A stretch of 64,000 nucleotides of DNA from Planctomycetota bacterium (GCA_023954375.1 JAMLIC010000002.1:248001-312000); one strand, 5' to 3'; shown: positions 35,796 through 45,318, numbered from the stretch's first letter. Translations and numbers: made by a program. The notes: generated by a model from the letters alone, not told the origin.

Positions 35796-37028
35796 TCACG
35801 CCAGGCGCGTGACGCGCGTGCCGTCGCGGCGGCTCGCGATGACGGCGACCGCCTTGTCCAGGGCCACGAGCGCCAGGCGCGGCGCCGTGTGCTCGTCGGC
35901 GAGGCGGTGGCGAAAGAGCGGCTCGCCCGTGGCGAGGTCGAAGGCCAGGACGACCGCCTCGAAGCGGCGCTCGTCGGCCGTGAAGACGGCGACGACGTAG
36001 ACCACGTCGCGCGCGGCGACGACGTCGTGCACGCTGCAGCGGCCGCCGCCCACGCTCCGCCGCCAGCGCTCGGCGCCGTCGGCGCGGTCGAGGGCGACGA
36101 GGGTGAGGCCCCCGCGCTCGTGGGCGAGGACGGCCACGTCCTGCGTCAGGAGCGCCGGGCCCGAGCCCGCGTCGCGCGGGCGGACCCAGCGAGGCCGCCC
36201 GCTCGCGAGGTCGAGCTCGACGGCATGGGCCTCCGGCGCCGCCGGGCCGCTACGCGCCACGAGGAGCCCGCGATCGTCCGCGTGGAGCACGCTGCCGTTG
36301 GCCGTCCACAGCGGGTCGCCCCCCTCGAGCGGACGCGCCGTGAGCACCTGGCCGAACCGGCTGATCAAGCGCCCGCGCACCCCGCGGCCCGGCGAGGCAG
36401 GAAGGACGACCGTGTCCTCCGCCAGCGGGGCCTCGTCGAGCGCGTCGAAGACGCGCGCGGTGGCGGAGCCGCCGCCGCCGTCGCGGGTCCGGGCGACGAG
36501 GCGGTCGGCGGTCGCCGAGATGCCCCGGTCCTCGGCCCCGCGGTGCCCAAGCCGCGATCGACCGACGACTCGCCCGGTGGCGCCCTCGATCACGACGAGC
36601 TCGGGACCGCGCCCGAGCCGCCGACCGACGCACGCGACGACCGGGCCGCAGAGCGCCGCCGGCGTGGGGTGGGGGCTGCGCAGGCGGACCCGCCACCGCT
36701 CGGCGAGGTCGAGCGGCTCCAGCGCCACCACGTCGTGCCCGTCGAACAGCACCACGGCGTCCTCGAGCGCGGCCCCCAGCGCCGGCACGCCCTCGCGCGG
36801 CCAGCGGGCCTCGGCCGCGACCTCGGGGGCCCGCCGCAGCCCCGCCGGCCGGCGGTCGAGCGCGTCCCAGGCGGCGTCGTCGCCCGCGCGCGCCAGCGCG
36901 CACAGCGCCCGCCAGGCGCCGGTGCGGTCACCCGCCTGCTCGAGCGCGCGGGCGAGGGCCCAGCCCGCGCCGCGGTCGTCGGGCCGCGCGCGGGCGGCGC
37001 GCTCGAGGTCGCGCAGGCGCTCGTCCAT
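35796..37028 (-). CDS. PQQ-like beta-propeller protein with TPR-like head
   Basis: The product is 410 residues. The first 60 look helical and TPR-like (DLERAARARPDDRGAGWALARALEQAGD). The rest has propeller blades of the type VVLAFDLATGEPLFRHR, VALDRADGAERWRRS and VELDLASGRPRWV. No signal peptide is seen. ATG 37028 has a CATCCT hexamer 6 nt upstream, so a leaderless start is possible. The stop codon touches that of the gene at 33813. Role unknown; such propellers are usually binding scaffolds. Confidence 0.7.
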   Translation of the reverse strand: MDERLRDLERAARARPDDRGAGWALARALEQAGDRTGAWRALCALARAGDDAAWDALDRRPAGLRRAPEVAAEARWPREGVPALGAALEDAVVLFDGHDVVALEPLDLAERWRVRLRSPHPTPAALCGPVVACVGRRLGRGPELVVIEGATGRVVGRSRLGHRGAEDRGISATADRLVARTRDGGGGSATARVFDALDEAPLAEDTVVLPASPGRGVRGRLISRFGQVLTARPLEGGDPLWTANGSVLHADDRGLLVARSGPAAPEAHAVELDLASGRPRWVRPRDAGSGPALLTQDVAVLAHERGGLTLVALDRADGAERWRRSVGGGRCSVHDVVAARDVVYVVAVFTADERRFEAVVLAFDLATGEPLFRHRLADEHTAPRLALVALDKAVAVIASRRDGTRVTRLA

Positions 37029-37037
37029 GCGGACAGG

Positions 37038-37206
37038 ATGGCACGCGGGCAGGCGCCGGCGAAGATCGTGGCCATGAGCCGACAGGCCGCACGCGCGCTC
37101 GCCCGGCAGGACGAGGTCCTGGGGCGCCTCCTCGCCCGGCTGGGGCCGCTGGCGGTCGAGCCCGACCGCACGGAGACCCCCTTCCGCTCGCTCGTGACGG
37201 CACGAG
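37038..37206 (+). pseudogene. Truncated 5' fragment of an AlkA-type DNA glycosylase
   Basis: Reading from ATG 37074 (or in-frame ATG 37038), the product QAARALARQDEVLGRLLARLG... TPFRSLVTARV matches the N-terminus of HhH-GPD 3-methyladenine glycosylases (ALxxxDPVLGRLIxRxGP... TPFEALVRAIV). The similarity ends exactly where the inverted-repeat element at 37214 begins. The frame then runs GHRGHRGHTEDTES through the repeat. The HhH and catalytic Asp regions are absent, so this is a broken gene. Confidence 0.5.
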
Positions 37207-37213
37207 TAGAAAG

Positions 37214-37313
37214 CGGTCACCGAGGACACCGAGGACACACCGAGGACACCGAGAGCCTTGTCTTGAAGGATCTCTCGGTGTCCTCGGTGCACCCTCGGTG
37301 TCCTCGGTGACCG
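37214..37313. repeat. 42-bp imperfect inverted repeat built from CACCGAGGA units
   Basis: Arms 37214-37255 and 37272-37313 match at 39 of 42 positions around a 16-nt loop. Each arm is itself made of repeated CACCGAGGACACCGAGG-type units. The element lies between a truncated glycosylase gene and a convergent beta-propeller gene. A related element with CACGGAGG units is at 62707. It may serve as a bidirectional terminator or be a mobile repeat. Confidence 0.75.
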
Positions 37314-37344
37314 TCCTCGCTGATCACGACAGAGGAGCGTGCCG

Positions 37345-39417
37345 TCAGAAGTCCCGCGAGCCGATCCGGTGCACGACGAGCTTGCCGCTGCCCGTGACCA
37401 GCGCGTGCTCGCCGACGAGGACGACGTTGCCGCTGGCCCCGACCTGCAGGGTGCCGCTGCGCTTGCCGGTCCCGAGGTCGAACAGGGCCACCTCGTTGCC
37501 GGTCAGGGGCACGAGGACCTGCCCATCGGCCACGCAGCCGCGCCCGGCGACGGTGCGGCCGCGCACGTCGGCGCGCCAGAGGAGCTTGCCGCTGCGGGCG
37601 CCGACGCAGCGCACCTCGGCGCCGCCGCCGAGGACGACCGCGCCCTCGGCGTCGTGCTGCGAGGCGGCGACGATGAACGCCAGCATGCCCGCCGCGCCCG
37701 GGATCCGCTGGCGCGCCTCCCACAGCCGCTCGCCCGTGCGCGCGTCGAGGCCGAGGAAGGTGGGCGAGTCGAGCGGCGCGATGACGACGACGCCGGACAC
37801 GACGGTGACGGCGTTGTTCTCCCACGTGATGTCGCGCGGCTCGGGGTAGAAGCCCTTGGGCGGGCGGACCTCGATCTGCTCGTACTCCGTGACCCACAGC
37901 GGCCGCCCCGTCGACGCGTCGAGCGCCGCCGCGGCGCCGAAGGAGCTCGAGTAGTAGACGACGCCGCCGCTCACGGCCACCGGCGCGCACAGGGGCTCGG
38001 TCGAGTGCTCGCCGAACATGGTCTGCTCGACCTGCCCGCTCACCACCCACGTCGTCCACACCCGCTCGCCCGTGCGCGCGTCGAAGGCCGCCACGTGGCA
38101 GTTCACGAACCCCTCGAGCGCGAACGCCGGCGCGAACACCAGCCCCTCGACCGCGGTCGGCGGGGTGGGGAAGCTCCACCGCTCGTAAGGCGTGCCGTCG
38201 AGGGTGCGCGCGTGGTTCCAGATCCAGCGCCAGCCGGGGACGTCGAAGCCGGCCAGCTTGCGCAGGGGGATCCGCACCTTGATCGGGATCCCGCGGAACT
38301 GCTGCTCGTTGACGACGTCGTTGACGAGCGGCGCGACGAAGGTGTCGCGCGTGATCGCCCCGCCGAACTGCACCTTGGCGTTCGTGTCCGGGAAGTGCGG
38401 GCCGAGGCGCGGGATGCGCGGGCCCTGCTCGCCCGTGCGCGCGTCGAACGTGAACACCTGGTCGGCCGTGCTCAGGAACACCCGCCCCTCGTGCAGCAGG
38501 GGCAGGTGCCGCGACGGCGGGACCTGGGCCGTGGGCTGCCCCGGCATGAAGCGCTCGAAGCCGCCGGCGGCGCCCTGCGACTCGAAGGTGCGGGGCGAGA
38601 AGCGCGCCGGCCCGACGGTCGAGCGGGCGTCCGCGACCGCCCGGTTCTCGGGGTCCATCCGCACGAGGCTCAGCCCCGGGCCGGCGTCGCGCGTGCGCCC
38701 GGCCCGCCGCTCCTCCGCCTCGATCGCGCGCAGCACCAGGTCGTCGACCTTGCCCCGCTCGCCCCGGTGGAGCTCGCCCGCGAGCGCGCGGACGCGCTCG
38801 GGCTGGCCCAGGCTCACCGCGCACAGGAGCAGCTTGCGCCGCGCGCGGAGCGGGTCCGGCGCCTCGTCGGCGTGGTGGGTGAGGAGGAGCTCGAGCGTCC
38901 TCGCGGCGCGCTCGAGGTCGCCGCGCTCGAGCGCCAGGTCGGCCATCGCCTCCAGCAGCCGCGGCGCGTGGCCCGAGATCGGGTAGAGCTCGTAGACCCG
39001 CGCCAGGGCCACGAACGGGTCGGGCGCGCCGCGCGCCGCCTCGAGCGCCGAGCCGGCGCGGTAGTCGTAGCGGGCGCGGAAGACCTTCACCCCCTGCGGC
39101 GGCAGGGCCCGGAGCCCGGCGATCGCGCGCTCCGTGACGCCGACGTAGCGGCGCGGCTGCCCGCGCGCGGTCACCGGCGCCGGCGCGAGCTGGTACCCGC
39201 CGCGCGCGGCGCCGTCCTGGTCGAGGACCGTCCGGTAGAGGTCGATCGCCGCCTCGAGCTCGCCGCGCGCGACGGCCGCCTCCGCCGTGCGCAGCATGTC
39301 GGCGAGGTCGTCGGACAGCGGGTAGTGGAGCTGGTTGGCCGGCGCGCGCTCCTGGGCGGACGCGGGCGCGGCCGCCCAGTAGACGAGGGTGATGGCGGCG
39401 ACGACGCTCGCGCGCAT
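37345..39417 (-). CDS. Exported TPR/PQQ-like beta-propeller protein
   Basis: The product is 690 residues. The signal peptide is VVAAITLVYWAAAPASAQ. Residues of about 30-230 are helical and TPR-like (YRTVLDQDGAARGG, YELYPISGHAPRLLEAM). The remainder is a PQQ-binding-like propeller with repeated blades (FDARTGEQGPR, FDARTGERVWTTW, LDARTGERLWEAR). This architecture is common among secreted proteins of Planctomycetota. ATG 39417 has GGAAGGAG upstream and a TATCAT -10-like hexamer at 39451-39456 (minus strand). No substrate is evident. Divergent from pyrD. Confidence 0.8.
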   Translation of the reverse strand: MRASVVAAITLVYWAAAPASAQERAPANQLHYPLSDDLADMLRTAEAAVARGELEAAIDLYRTVLDQDGAARGGYQLAPAPVTARGQPRRYVGVTERAIAGLRALPPQGVKVFRARYDYRAGSALEAARGAPDPFVALARVYELYPISGHAPRLLEAMADLALERGDLERAARTLELLLTHHADEAPDPLRARRKLLLCAVSLGQPERVRALAGELHRGERGKVDDLVLRAIEAEERRAGRTRDAGPGLSLVRMDPENRAVADARSTVGPARFSPRTFESQGAAGGFERFMPGQPTAQVPPSRHLPLLHEGRVFLSTADQVFTFDARTGEQGPRIPRLGPHFPDTNAKVQFGGAITRDTFVAPLVNDVVNEQQFRGIPIKVRIPLRKLAGFDVPGWRWIWNHARTLDGTPYERWSFPTPPTAVEGLVFAPAFALEGFVNCHVAAFDARTGERVWTTWVVSGQVEQTMFGEHSTEPLCAPVAVSGGVVYYSSSFGAAAALDASTGRPLWVTEYEQIEVRPPKGFYPEPRDITWENNAVTVVSGVVVIAPLDSPTFLGLDARTGERLWEARQRIPGAAGMLAFIVAASQHDAEGAVVLGGGAEVRCVGARSGKLLWRADVRGRTVAGRGCVADGQVLVPLTGNEVALFDLGTGKRSGTLQVGASGNVVLVGEHALVTGSGKLVVHRIGSRDF

Positions 39418-39519
39418 GCTCGCTCCTTCCACGGGCGGGGGCACGCCGCCATGATACGGCGCGGCCGCCGCCCGTTCAGGCCCCGTCCCCCGCCGGGCCG
39501 CGCGGGTAGGATCCCCGGC

Positions 39520-40542
39520 GTGCGCGACCTCGCCTGGCCGCTCCTGCGCCCCCTCCTCTTCCGCCTCGACCCCGAGGCCGCCCACCACGCCACCCTGGCC
39601 GTGGCCCGCCGCTGCCCGCGCCTCCTGGGCGCCCTCGTGGGCGGCCGCCCGCCGGCCGGCCTCGCGCGGACGCTCCTCGGCCGCGCGGTCCCCTCGCCGA
39701 TCGGCCTGGCCGCCGGCCTCGACAAGGACGCGGTGGCGCTCCCGCTCTGGGAGCGGCTCGGGTTCGGCTTCGTCGAGGTCGGGACCGTCACCCCCCTGCC
39801 GCAGCCCGGCAACCCGCGCCCGCGGATCCACCGCCTGCCCGGCGAGCGGGCGCTGATCAACCGCATGGGCTTCCCGAGCGACGGCGCCGAGGCCGTCGCC
39901 GCGCGGCTCGAGGCCCTGCGCGCGGCGGGCCGCTGGCCGGCGATCCCCGTGGCCGTGAACCTGGGCAAGAACAAGGACACGCCCGCCGAGGACGCCCACA
40001 TCGACTACGCGCGGGCGGCGCGGCGCCTCGCGCCGCTCGCCGACTGGCTGGTCGTCAACGTCAGCTCGCCCAACACGCCCGGCCTGCGGGCGCTGCAGGC
40101 CCGCGAGCCCCTCCTGCGGATCCTCGAGGCCACGCGGGGGGCGGCCGGGGGGCGGCCGGTCCTGCTCAAGCTCTCCCCCGACCTCGAGCCCGAGGCGCTG
40201 GCCGAGGCCGTCGACCTGGCGATCGACGCCGGCGCGGCGGGGATCGTGGCCACGAACACGACGATCACCCGACCGGTCGCCCGGCCCGAGCTCCTCCCGG
40301 AGGGCGGCCTCTCGGGGGCGCCGCTCTTCCCGCTGGCGCGGGCCCGCATCGAGGCGGCGCTGGCGGCCGCCCGGGGCCGCGTCCCGGTGATCGGCGTGGG
40401 CGGGGTCGACCGCCCCGAGCGCGCGGCCGACCTCCTGGCGCTCGGCTGCGCGGCGGTGCAGGTCTACACGGGCCTGATCTACGAGGGACCCGGCCTGGTG
40501 CGCCGGCTCAACGCGCACCTCGCCCGCGCTGGGCGCGGCTGA
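39520..40542 (+). CDS. pyrD: Dihydroorotate dehydrogenase (quinone), class 2
   Basis: The product is 340 residues, the normal class 2 length. An N-terminal hydrophobic helix (LAWPLLRPLLFRL) attaches it to the membrane. FMN and active-site motifs are present: GLAAGLDKDAVA, EVGTVTPLPQPGNPRPR, NRMGFPSDG and NVSSPNTPGLR with the class 2 catalytic Ser. NTTITRP, GGLSGAPL and GVGGVD also match. It oxidises dihydroorotate to orotate with quinone in pyrimidine synthesis. GTG 39520 stands 7 nt after TAGGAT (39507-39512), so the mRNA is probably leaderless. No other pyr gene is nearby. Confidence 0.96.
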   Translation: MRDLAWPLLRPLLFRLDPEAAHHATLAVARRCPRLLGALVGGRPPAGLARTLLGRAVPSPIGLAAGLDKDAVALPLWERLGFGFVEVGTVTPLPQPGNPRPRIHRLPGERALINRMGFPSDGAEAVAARLEALRAAGRWPAIPVAVNLGKNKDTPAEDAHIDYARAARRLAPLADWLVVNVSSPNTPGLRALQAREPLLRILEATRGAAGGRPVLLKLSPDLEPEALAEAVDLAIDAGAAGIVATNTTITRPVARPELLPEGGLSGAPLFPLARARIEAALAAARGRVPVIGVGGVDRPERAADLLALGCAAVQVYTGLIYEGPGLVRRLNAHLARAGRG

Positions 40543-40660
40543 CCCGCCGGACGCGCCCGTCCCACGGCCCGGGACCCCCGCGCGCCGCCCGGCCCGGCGG
40601 CGCGTCGCCCCGGCGCGGCATGGCGCGTGCCTACGGGCGTGGTGAGCCAGGAGGACCCCC

Positions 40661-41638
40661 GTGCGCGACAGCAGCCTCGAGGACAAGGTCGTCGTCATCA
40701 CCGGCGCGTCGAGCGGGATCGGCCGGGCCGCCGCCGCCCGCTTCGCCCGCGAGGGCGCGGCCGTGGTCCTCGCCGCGCGGCGCCGCGAGGCCCTCGAGGA
40801 GGTGGCGCAGGAGGTGCGCAACCTGGGCGGGAACGCGCTCGTCGTCCCGACCGACGTGCGCGACGAGGCCGCCGTCGAGGCGCTGGCGCGCGCCGCGACC
40901 GAGCGCATGGGCGGCCTCGACTGCTGGGTGAACAACGCGGCCGTGAGCCTGTTCGGGCGCTTCGAGGAGGCGCCCCCCGACGTGTTCCGGGCCGTCCTGG
41001 AGACGAACCTGTTCGGCTACATCCACGGCGCCCGCGCGGCGATCCCCCGCTTCCGCGAGCGCGGCCGCGGCGTGCTCGTCAACGTCAGCTCCGTCGTCGG
41101 CGTGGTCCCCCAGCCCCTGACGACCGCCTACACGACGTCCAAGTTCGCGATCCGGGGCCTCACGCTCTCGCTCCGCCAGGAGCTGCGCGGCAGCGGGATC
41201 GAGGTCTGCTCGCTGCTGCCCGCGTCGATCGACACGCCGCTGTTCCAGCACGCGGCCAACTACACCGGGCGCCCCCCGCGGCCGCTCTCGCCGATCGTCG
41301 CCGTCGAGGACGTGGCCGCGGCGATCGTCGCGCTCGCGGGGCGCCCGCGCCGCGAGGTGGTCGTGGGCCGCTCGGGGCAGGTGCTGCTCCAGCTCCACCG
41401 CCTGGCCCCCGGCCTCACGGAGGCGCTCCTCGGCCGCCAGGTGTCGCGGGAGCACTTCCAGCAGGACGGCACGGCGGCCCCGACCGAGGGCAACGTGCTG
41501 GCGCCCGTGCCGCGCTGGACCGGCGCCTCGGGCGGCTGGCGCGTCTCCTCTCGTCAGCGGCGCGCGCGGCGGGCCCTGGTCGCGGCGGGCGCGGCGTTCG
41601 TGGCCTGGCGCGTGGCACGGCGCGCCCTGGCCGCCTGA
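40661..41638 (+). CDS. SDR-family oxidoreductase with C-terminal membrane helix
   Basis: The product is 325 residues: a classical short-chain dehydrogenase with cofactor loop TGASSGIGRAAA, NNAAVSLFG, catalytic Ser in VNVSSVVG and YTTSK (Tyr/Lys). After the Rossmann domain come about 70 residues ending in a basic patch and a helix (ARRALVAAGAAFVAWRVARRAL), probably anchoring it to the membrane. GTG 40661 has AGGAGG upstream. The substrate cannot be told. Transcribed alone. Confidence 0.85.
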   Translation: MRDSSLEDKVVVITGASSGIGRAAAARFAREGAAVVLAARRREALEEVAQEVRNLGGNALVVPTDVRDEAAVEALARAATERMGGLDCWVNNAAVSLFGRFEEAPPDVFRAVLETNLFGYIHGARAAIPRFRERGRGVLVNVSSVVGVVPQPLTTAYTTSKFAIRGLTLSLRQELRGSGIEVCSLLPASIDTPLFQHAANYTGRPPRPLSPIVAVEDVAAAIVALAGRPRREVVVGRSGQVLLQLHRLAPGLTEALLGRQVSREHFQQDGTAAPTEGNVLAPVPRWTGASGGWRVSSRQRRARRALVAAGAAFVAWRVARRALAA

Positions 41639-42061
41639 CCCCGCGCGGCGGCTCCGCGGGGAACCGCGCGCTCCCCAGCGCGCGCTCACGATGTGGAGAA
41701 CCGGTGGGCGCCGCGCAACCCCGCCGCACGGCGACCCCGAGGAGCCGGTCCGCGGACCCGCGTCGCCGGGGCACGCGCTCTGCTCGACGGCCTCGCGGAG
41801 TCCCCCGCGCGGGGGACCGGCCGGGCGGCGGGTGATCCGCCTCCCCCCTCCCTCCCACGGCGGCTCGTCGCGCCGCCCGGCCGTCTTCTCTCCCGGTGCG
41901 CGCCGAGCGGGGTGCCCGCTGGCGCGCGGACGGCGCCGCGCTGACCCTTCGGGACGGCGGCGTCCCCGGGCGCCGTTGACGAGCGCTTCTCCCCGCCGGC
42001 AGGGCCCTTGCGGCGACCCCACCGGGCCGGGCGCCGACGCGTCCTGGACGGAGGAGGAGCC
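41639..42061. other. 423-bp gap, no gene recognised
   Basis: Several Arg/Pro-rich frames are open here, but none has protein-like composition, a ribosome site or a family match. No strong hairpin or promoter stands out. The end holds GACGGAGGAGGAG, the ribosome site of the next gene. Confidence 0.5.
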
Positions 42062-43582
42062 ATGGCGCGCGGCCACCGCGGGCGAGGGAGCGGCATGTTC
42101 GGACGACGACGGCGAGGGCAGAGCGCGATCGCCAACTTCGACTCGATGATGGGGATGCTCCGCGCGCTCGGCCGCGTCCTCCACGGCAAGGACTTCCCGG
42201 CGCTCGGGGTCTTCTCCGACCCGCTCGCCCGCCTCGCCCACCCCCTCGTCGCCGCCGTGAACCTCGTCCCGAGGGAGGCGCGAGAGCTCATCTACATCTA
42301 CGGCGGCCTGATGGAGGCGCTGCGGCCGAGCCAGCTGGGGCAGGTCGACGCGGAGAAGGTCTCGCGGTTCGTCGCCGGGCAGTACCCGACGCGCCAGTAC
42401 CCGGCCGTGATGATCGGCTCGGCGAACGGCGCGGCCGTGCACCTGTGCGCGGCGCTGGGGATCCCGTGGCTCCCGCAGACCTACTTCATCCCGGTCCAGT
42501 GCCCGATCCACCCCGACGAGCCGATCGAGGGCTACGGGTGGGCGCGGCAGGTGGCGGGGCCGCTCCTCGAGCGCAACCCCGACCTGCAGCTCCACCACAT
42601 GTTCGACCCGAACCAGGACCGGCTCATGCTGGCGAAGATGACCTACTTCCGGGTCAAGCGCCGGCGGCTCGGGCCGACCTACGAGGCGTTCCTGCGCGAG
42701 CGCCTGCCGCGCGGCGGGACGATCTTCGTCAACGAGTGCACCCTGCGCTGGCCGGTGCGCGTCGCGGGCGAGCGGCACCTCTTCCAGTTCGGCGCCCTGG
42801 GCGGCCTCGACCCGGAGGAGTTCTTCGAGGGCGCGCCGCGCGTCGAGCGCTACCTGGAGCGCTACCGCTCGCATCGCCGCAGGTGGGTCGCGCCTGACCC
42901 CGACACGACCGCGCCCGAGTCGGAGTGGGGCTACGAGCCCAGCCTCGACGAGGACATCGAGCGGATCGCCCGCGAGCGCGGCTACCGCGTGCGCCGGCTC
43001 CGCTACGAGCACCCGGAGCGCCTCAGCCCGTTCGTGGCCGACCTCTACCGGGCGTGGTACCGGTCGCGCAGGCTCCCGGCCGACCGGCTCGTGATCGAGA
43101 GCTTCATCCTCCTCGAGCCCTACCTGGCGCTCGCGACTGGCTCGTGCCCCTTCTGGACCGTCTTCGGGGTCCAGCCGTCGGCGGAGTCGGCCCGGCAGTA
43201 CGTCGAGCGCACGGGGCCGTGGGCGGAGATCTACGCCATGCTCTTCTCGCACGGGACCGAGTCGGCGGGCACGGCGCCGATCGAGCGCTGGCGCGAGGTC
43301 CTCGCCCGGGCGACGCGGCGCGGCGAGTTCCTGGGCGTCGACCCGGAGGCCTTCCCGCGCGACTACGCGACCTTCGTGCGCTACCACACGGCGCTCCGCG
43401 CGCTGCCCGCGCGCTACCCCATGCCCGGCCCCCTGGCGCTCTCGGAGCTGGACCGGTTCATCGCCGAGCGCGGGCACGAGTACGAGGTCGTCTTCGACGC
43501 GCGGCGCGAGGCCGAGCCCCCCGCGCGGCGGCCCATGCCGAGCGGGCACCCGCCGTGGTCGCGCGAGCTCGTCGTCAGGTAG
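42062..43582 (+). CDS. Conserved-looking hypothetical protein
   Basis: The product is 506 residues, well balanced in composition, soluble, with no signal peptide. Notable stretches are AVMIGSANGAAVHLCAALGIPWLPQT (a GSxNGA turn after a hydrophobic strand), HHMFDPNQDRLM, GTIFVNECTLRWPV and FWTVFGVQPSAESA. The GSANGA turn resembles a nucleophile elbow, but a serine-hydrolase triad is not evident, so I assign no function. ATG 42062 has GGAGGAG 4 nt upstream. The next gene begins 9 nt after its stop, so they are likely co-transcribed. Confidence 0.65.
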   Translation: MARGHRGRGSGMFGRRRRGQSAIANFDSMMGMLRALGRVLHGKDFPALGVFSDPLARLAHPLVAAVNLVPREARELIYIYGGLMEALRPSQLGQVDAEKVSRFVAGQYPTRQYPAVMIGSANGAAVHLCAALGIPWLPQTYFIPVQCPIHPDEPIEGYGWARQVAGPLLERNPDLQLHHMFDPNQDRLMLAKMTYFRVKRRRLGPTYEAFLRERLPRGGTIFVNECTLRWPVRVAGERHLFQFGALGGLDPEEFFEGAPRVERYLERYRSHRRRWVAPDPDTTAPESEWGYEPSLDEDIERIARERGYRVRRLRYEHPERLSPFVADLYRAWYRSRRLPADRLVIESFILLEPYLALATGSCPFWTVFGVQPSAESARQYVERTGPWAEIYAMLFSHGTESAGTAPIERWREVLARATRRGEFLGVDPEAFPRDYATFVRYHTALRALPARYPMPGPLALSELDRFIAERGHEYEVVFDARREAEPPARRPMPSGHPPWSRELVVR

Positions 43583-43591
43583 AGGAGGCCC

Positions 43592-44326
43592 ATGATCCGC
43601 CTGGTGAGCAGGGTGAGGGCGCTGGCGGGCGCGCTCGTGCCCGGGCTCACCGGGCTCGTCGGCGCGGCCGTCGAGGCGCCCACGCGGGCGGCGACGGCGG
43701 CCGGCGTGGACGAGCTGGCGGAGGCCGCCGACGAGAGCGCGGTCGGTGAGGTGACCGAGGACGCGGCGAAGGGCGCGGTCGAGGGGGTCCTCGACGGCCT
43801 CATGCACGAGGAGGGGCGCGAGGTCCTCCGGGCGGCGGCGCGGGCCGCCGCGGACGGCGTGCTGGACGCGGCGCTGGCGCGCCTCGAGGGCGCGCGCCTC
43901 GACGGCGGGGAGGCGACGGCCGCGGCCCTGGCCGAGGCGATCACGGACGGCGTGGTCCGGGGGCTGGCGGCGCGCCGCGAGGAGCTCGCGGCGGTGGTCG
44001 CGACGCTCGGCGAGGGCTTCGGCGCGCAGTCGGCCGCCGTCGCCCGGGCGGCGACCGACGAGGTCGTGGACGTCGTCGTCGGCCGGCGCGACGAGCTCGC
44101 CGCGCTGGCGGCGCAGCTCGGCGAGGCGACGGGCGAGGGGACGTCGCGGGGCGCCCTCGCCGGGAGCCGGGGGGAGGCGCCCAGGCTGGCGCGCGACGTC
44201 GGCCGCGCCGCGGCGGCCGGGGCGACCGAGGGGCTCGGCGCCGGGCAGCTCGCCCTCCCCGTCGGCGTCGGGCTGCTCCTGGGCTGGACGGCGGCGGCGA
44301 CGCTGGGGCTGCTCCGGCGGCGCTGA
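43592..44326 (+). CDS. Ala-rich helical protein with C-terminal TM helix
   Basis: The product is 244 residues, mostly amphipathic Ala/Glu helix (DELAEAADESAVGEVTEDAA), ending in a membrane helix (LALPVGVGLLLGWTAAATLGLL) and RRR. It has no family match. ATG 43592 with GAGGAGG, 9 nt after the hypothetical gene, suggests an operon and perhaps a membrane partner for that protein. Confidence 0.55.
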   Translation: MIRLVSRVRALAGALVPGLTGLVGAAVEAPTRAATAAGVDELAEAADESAVGEVTEDAAKGAVEGVLDGLMHEEGREVLRAAARAAADGVLDAALARLEGARLDGGEATAAALAEAITDGVVRGLAARREELAAVVATLGEGFGAQSAAVARAATDEVVDVVVGRRDELAALAAQLGEATGEGTSRGALAGSRGEAPRLARDVGRAAAAGATEGLGAGQLALPVGVGLLLGWTAAATLGLLRRR

Positions 44327-44417
44327 TCGCGGCGCACGGCCGGGCGTCAGGGCGACGCGCGAGCGGCTGGCCCGGGGGCCGTCGCTCGGGCTACCCTGCC
44401 TGTGAACGGGGGTTCCC

Positions 44418-45188
44418 ATGCGCAGGCTCCTGGCGGTGACGTTGGCGTTCGCGGCGGGCGGCGCGGTGCTCGGGGTGGCGCCGCCGGCGCCGAGGCCGGC
44501 GCGGGCAGACGAGGAGGAGGACGACGATGGGCCGCCGCCCGGCCCGAGCGCGGCGCCCGACGCGCCGAAGGTCGACGACGCCGCCCTGCGCGAGCGCCTC
44601 GGCCGGGTGGTCCACGTGCCCTCGTTCGGGCTGACGGACGGCGTGATCACGCTGGCCTACCCGCTGGCCGAGCCCGTGGAGCTGCGCGCCTTCGAGGCGA
44701 GCGGCTGGGACAAGGTCGACGTGCGCAACGTGCAGGGCCAGGCGCAGAGCGGGGTGGGCATGGAGCTCGGTGCCGGCTCGCGCAACGTCGGGCGGCTGCT
44801 CCACCGCCTCGCGCTCCAGGGCGACGTCGAGATCAACGTCGAGCTGTGGATCGCGCACAACACGCCGAGCGCGGTGATCTGCTTCCTCCTCAACGACAAG
44901 GTGGGCGCGCTCTGGGGGCAGCAGCTCGTGCGTCCATCGAACATGCGCCCCTTCGGCCGCTCGGCCCCGCCCGACGTGCTGCTCTTCAAGGAGGAGCGCA
45001 TGGTCCGCTCGCGGATCGTGGTCCGCGGCGACGAGGTCGTCGTCACCTGCCAGGGGAGCGAGTCGAGCCGCCACACGTTCGACAAGGGCGAGCTGCGCTC
45101 GATCCGCTTCGGGATCATCGCCCGCAACGTGCGGTTCGTGCTCCGCGGGCTGCAGCTGCGCGGGACGGTCGACGCGTCGAAGCTGTGA
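44418..45188 (+). CDS. Exported hypothetical protein
   Basis: The product is 256 residues. A signal peptide (RRLLAVTLAFAAGGAVLGVA) and an acidic low-complexity linker (DEEEDDDG) come first. A beta-rich domain follows (GVITLAYPLAEPVELRAFEAS, NVELWIAHNTPSAVICFLLND, IVVRGDEVVVTCQG), like jelly-roll domains of secreted planctomycete proteins. ATG 44418; a TACCCT hexamer lies at 44392-44397 with a short leader containing GGGGG. Confidence 0.55.
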   Translation: MRRLLAVTLAFAAGGAVLGVAPPAPRPARADEEEDDDGPPPGPSAAPDAPKVDDAALRERLGRVVHVPSFGLTDGVITLAYPLAEPVELRAFEASGWDKVDVRNVQGQAQSGVGMELGAGSRNVGRLLHRLALQGDVEINVELWIAHNTPSAVICFLLNDKVGALWGQQLVRPSNMRPFGRSAPPDVLLFKEERMVRSRIVVRGDEVVVTCQGSESSRHTFDKGELRSIRFGIIARNVRFVLRGLQLRGTVDASKL

Positions 45189-45318
45189 CGACTCGCCAGG
45201 ACACTGGAGGTCGCGCCGACGCCGGACGGGACGACCTTCCGCATGCGCCTGCCGCGCCGGCCGCCCGACGCCGCCGCGACGACGCCCCGACGTGAGCCGG
45301 GGCGGGGTCCGGCAGGCG

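Noticed and set aside
37214..37313. CRISPR array
   Set aside because: The repeated units have no unique spacers; the whole is one long inverted repeat and no cas genes are present.
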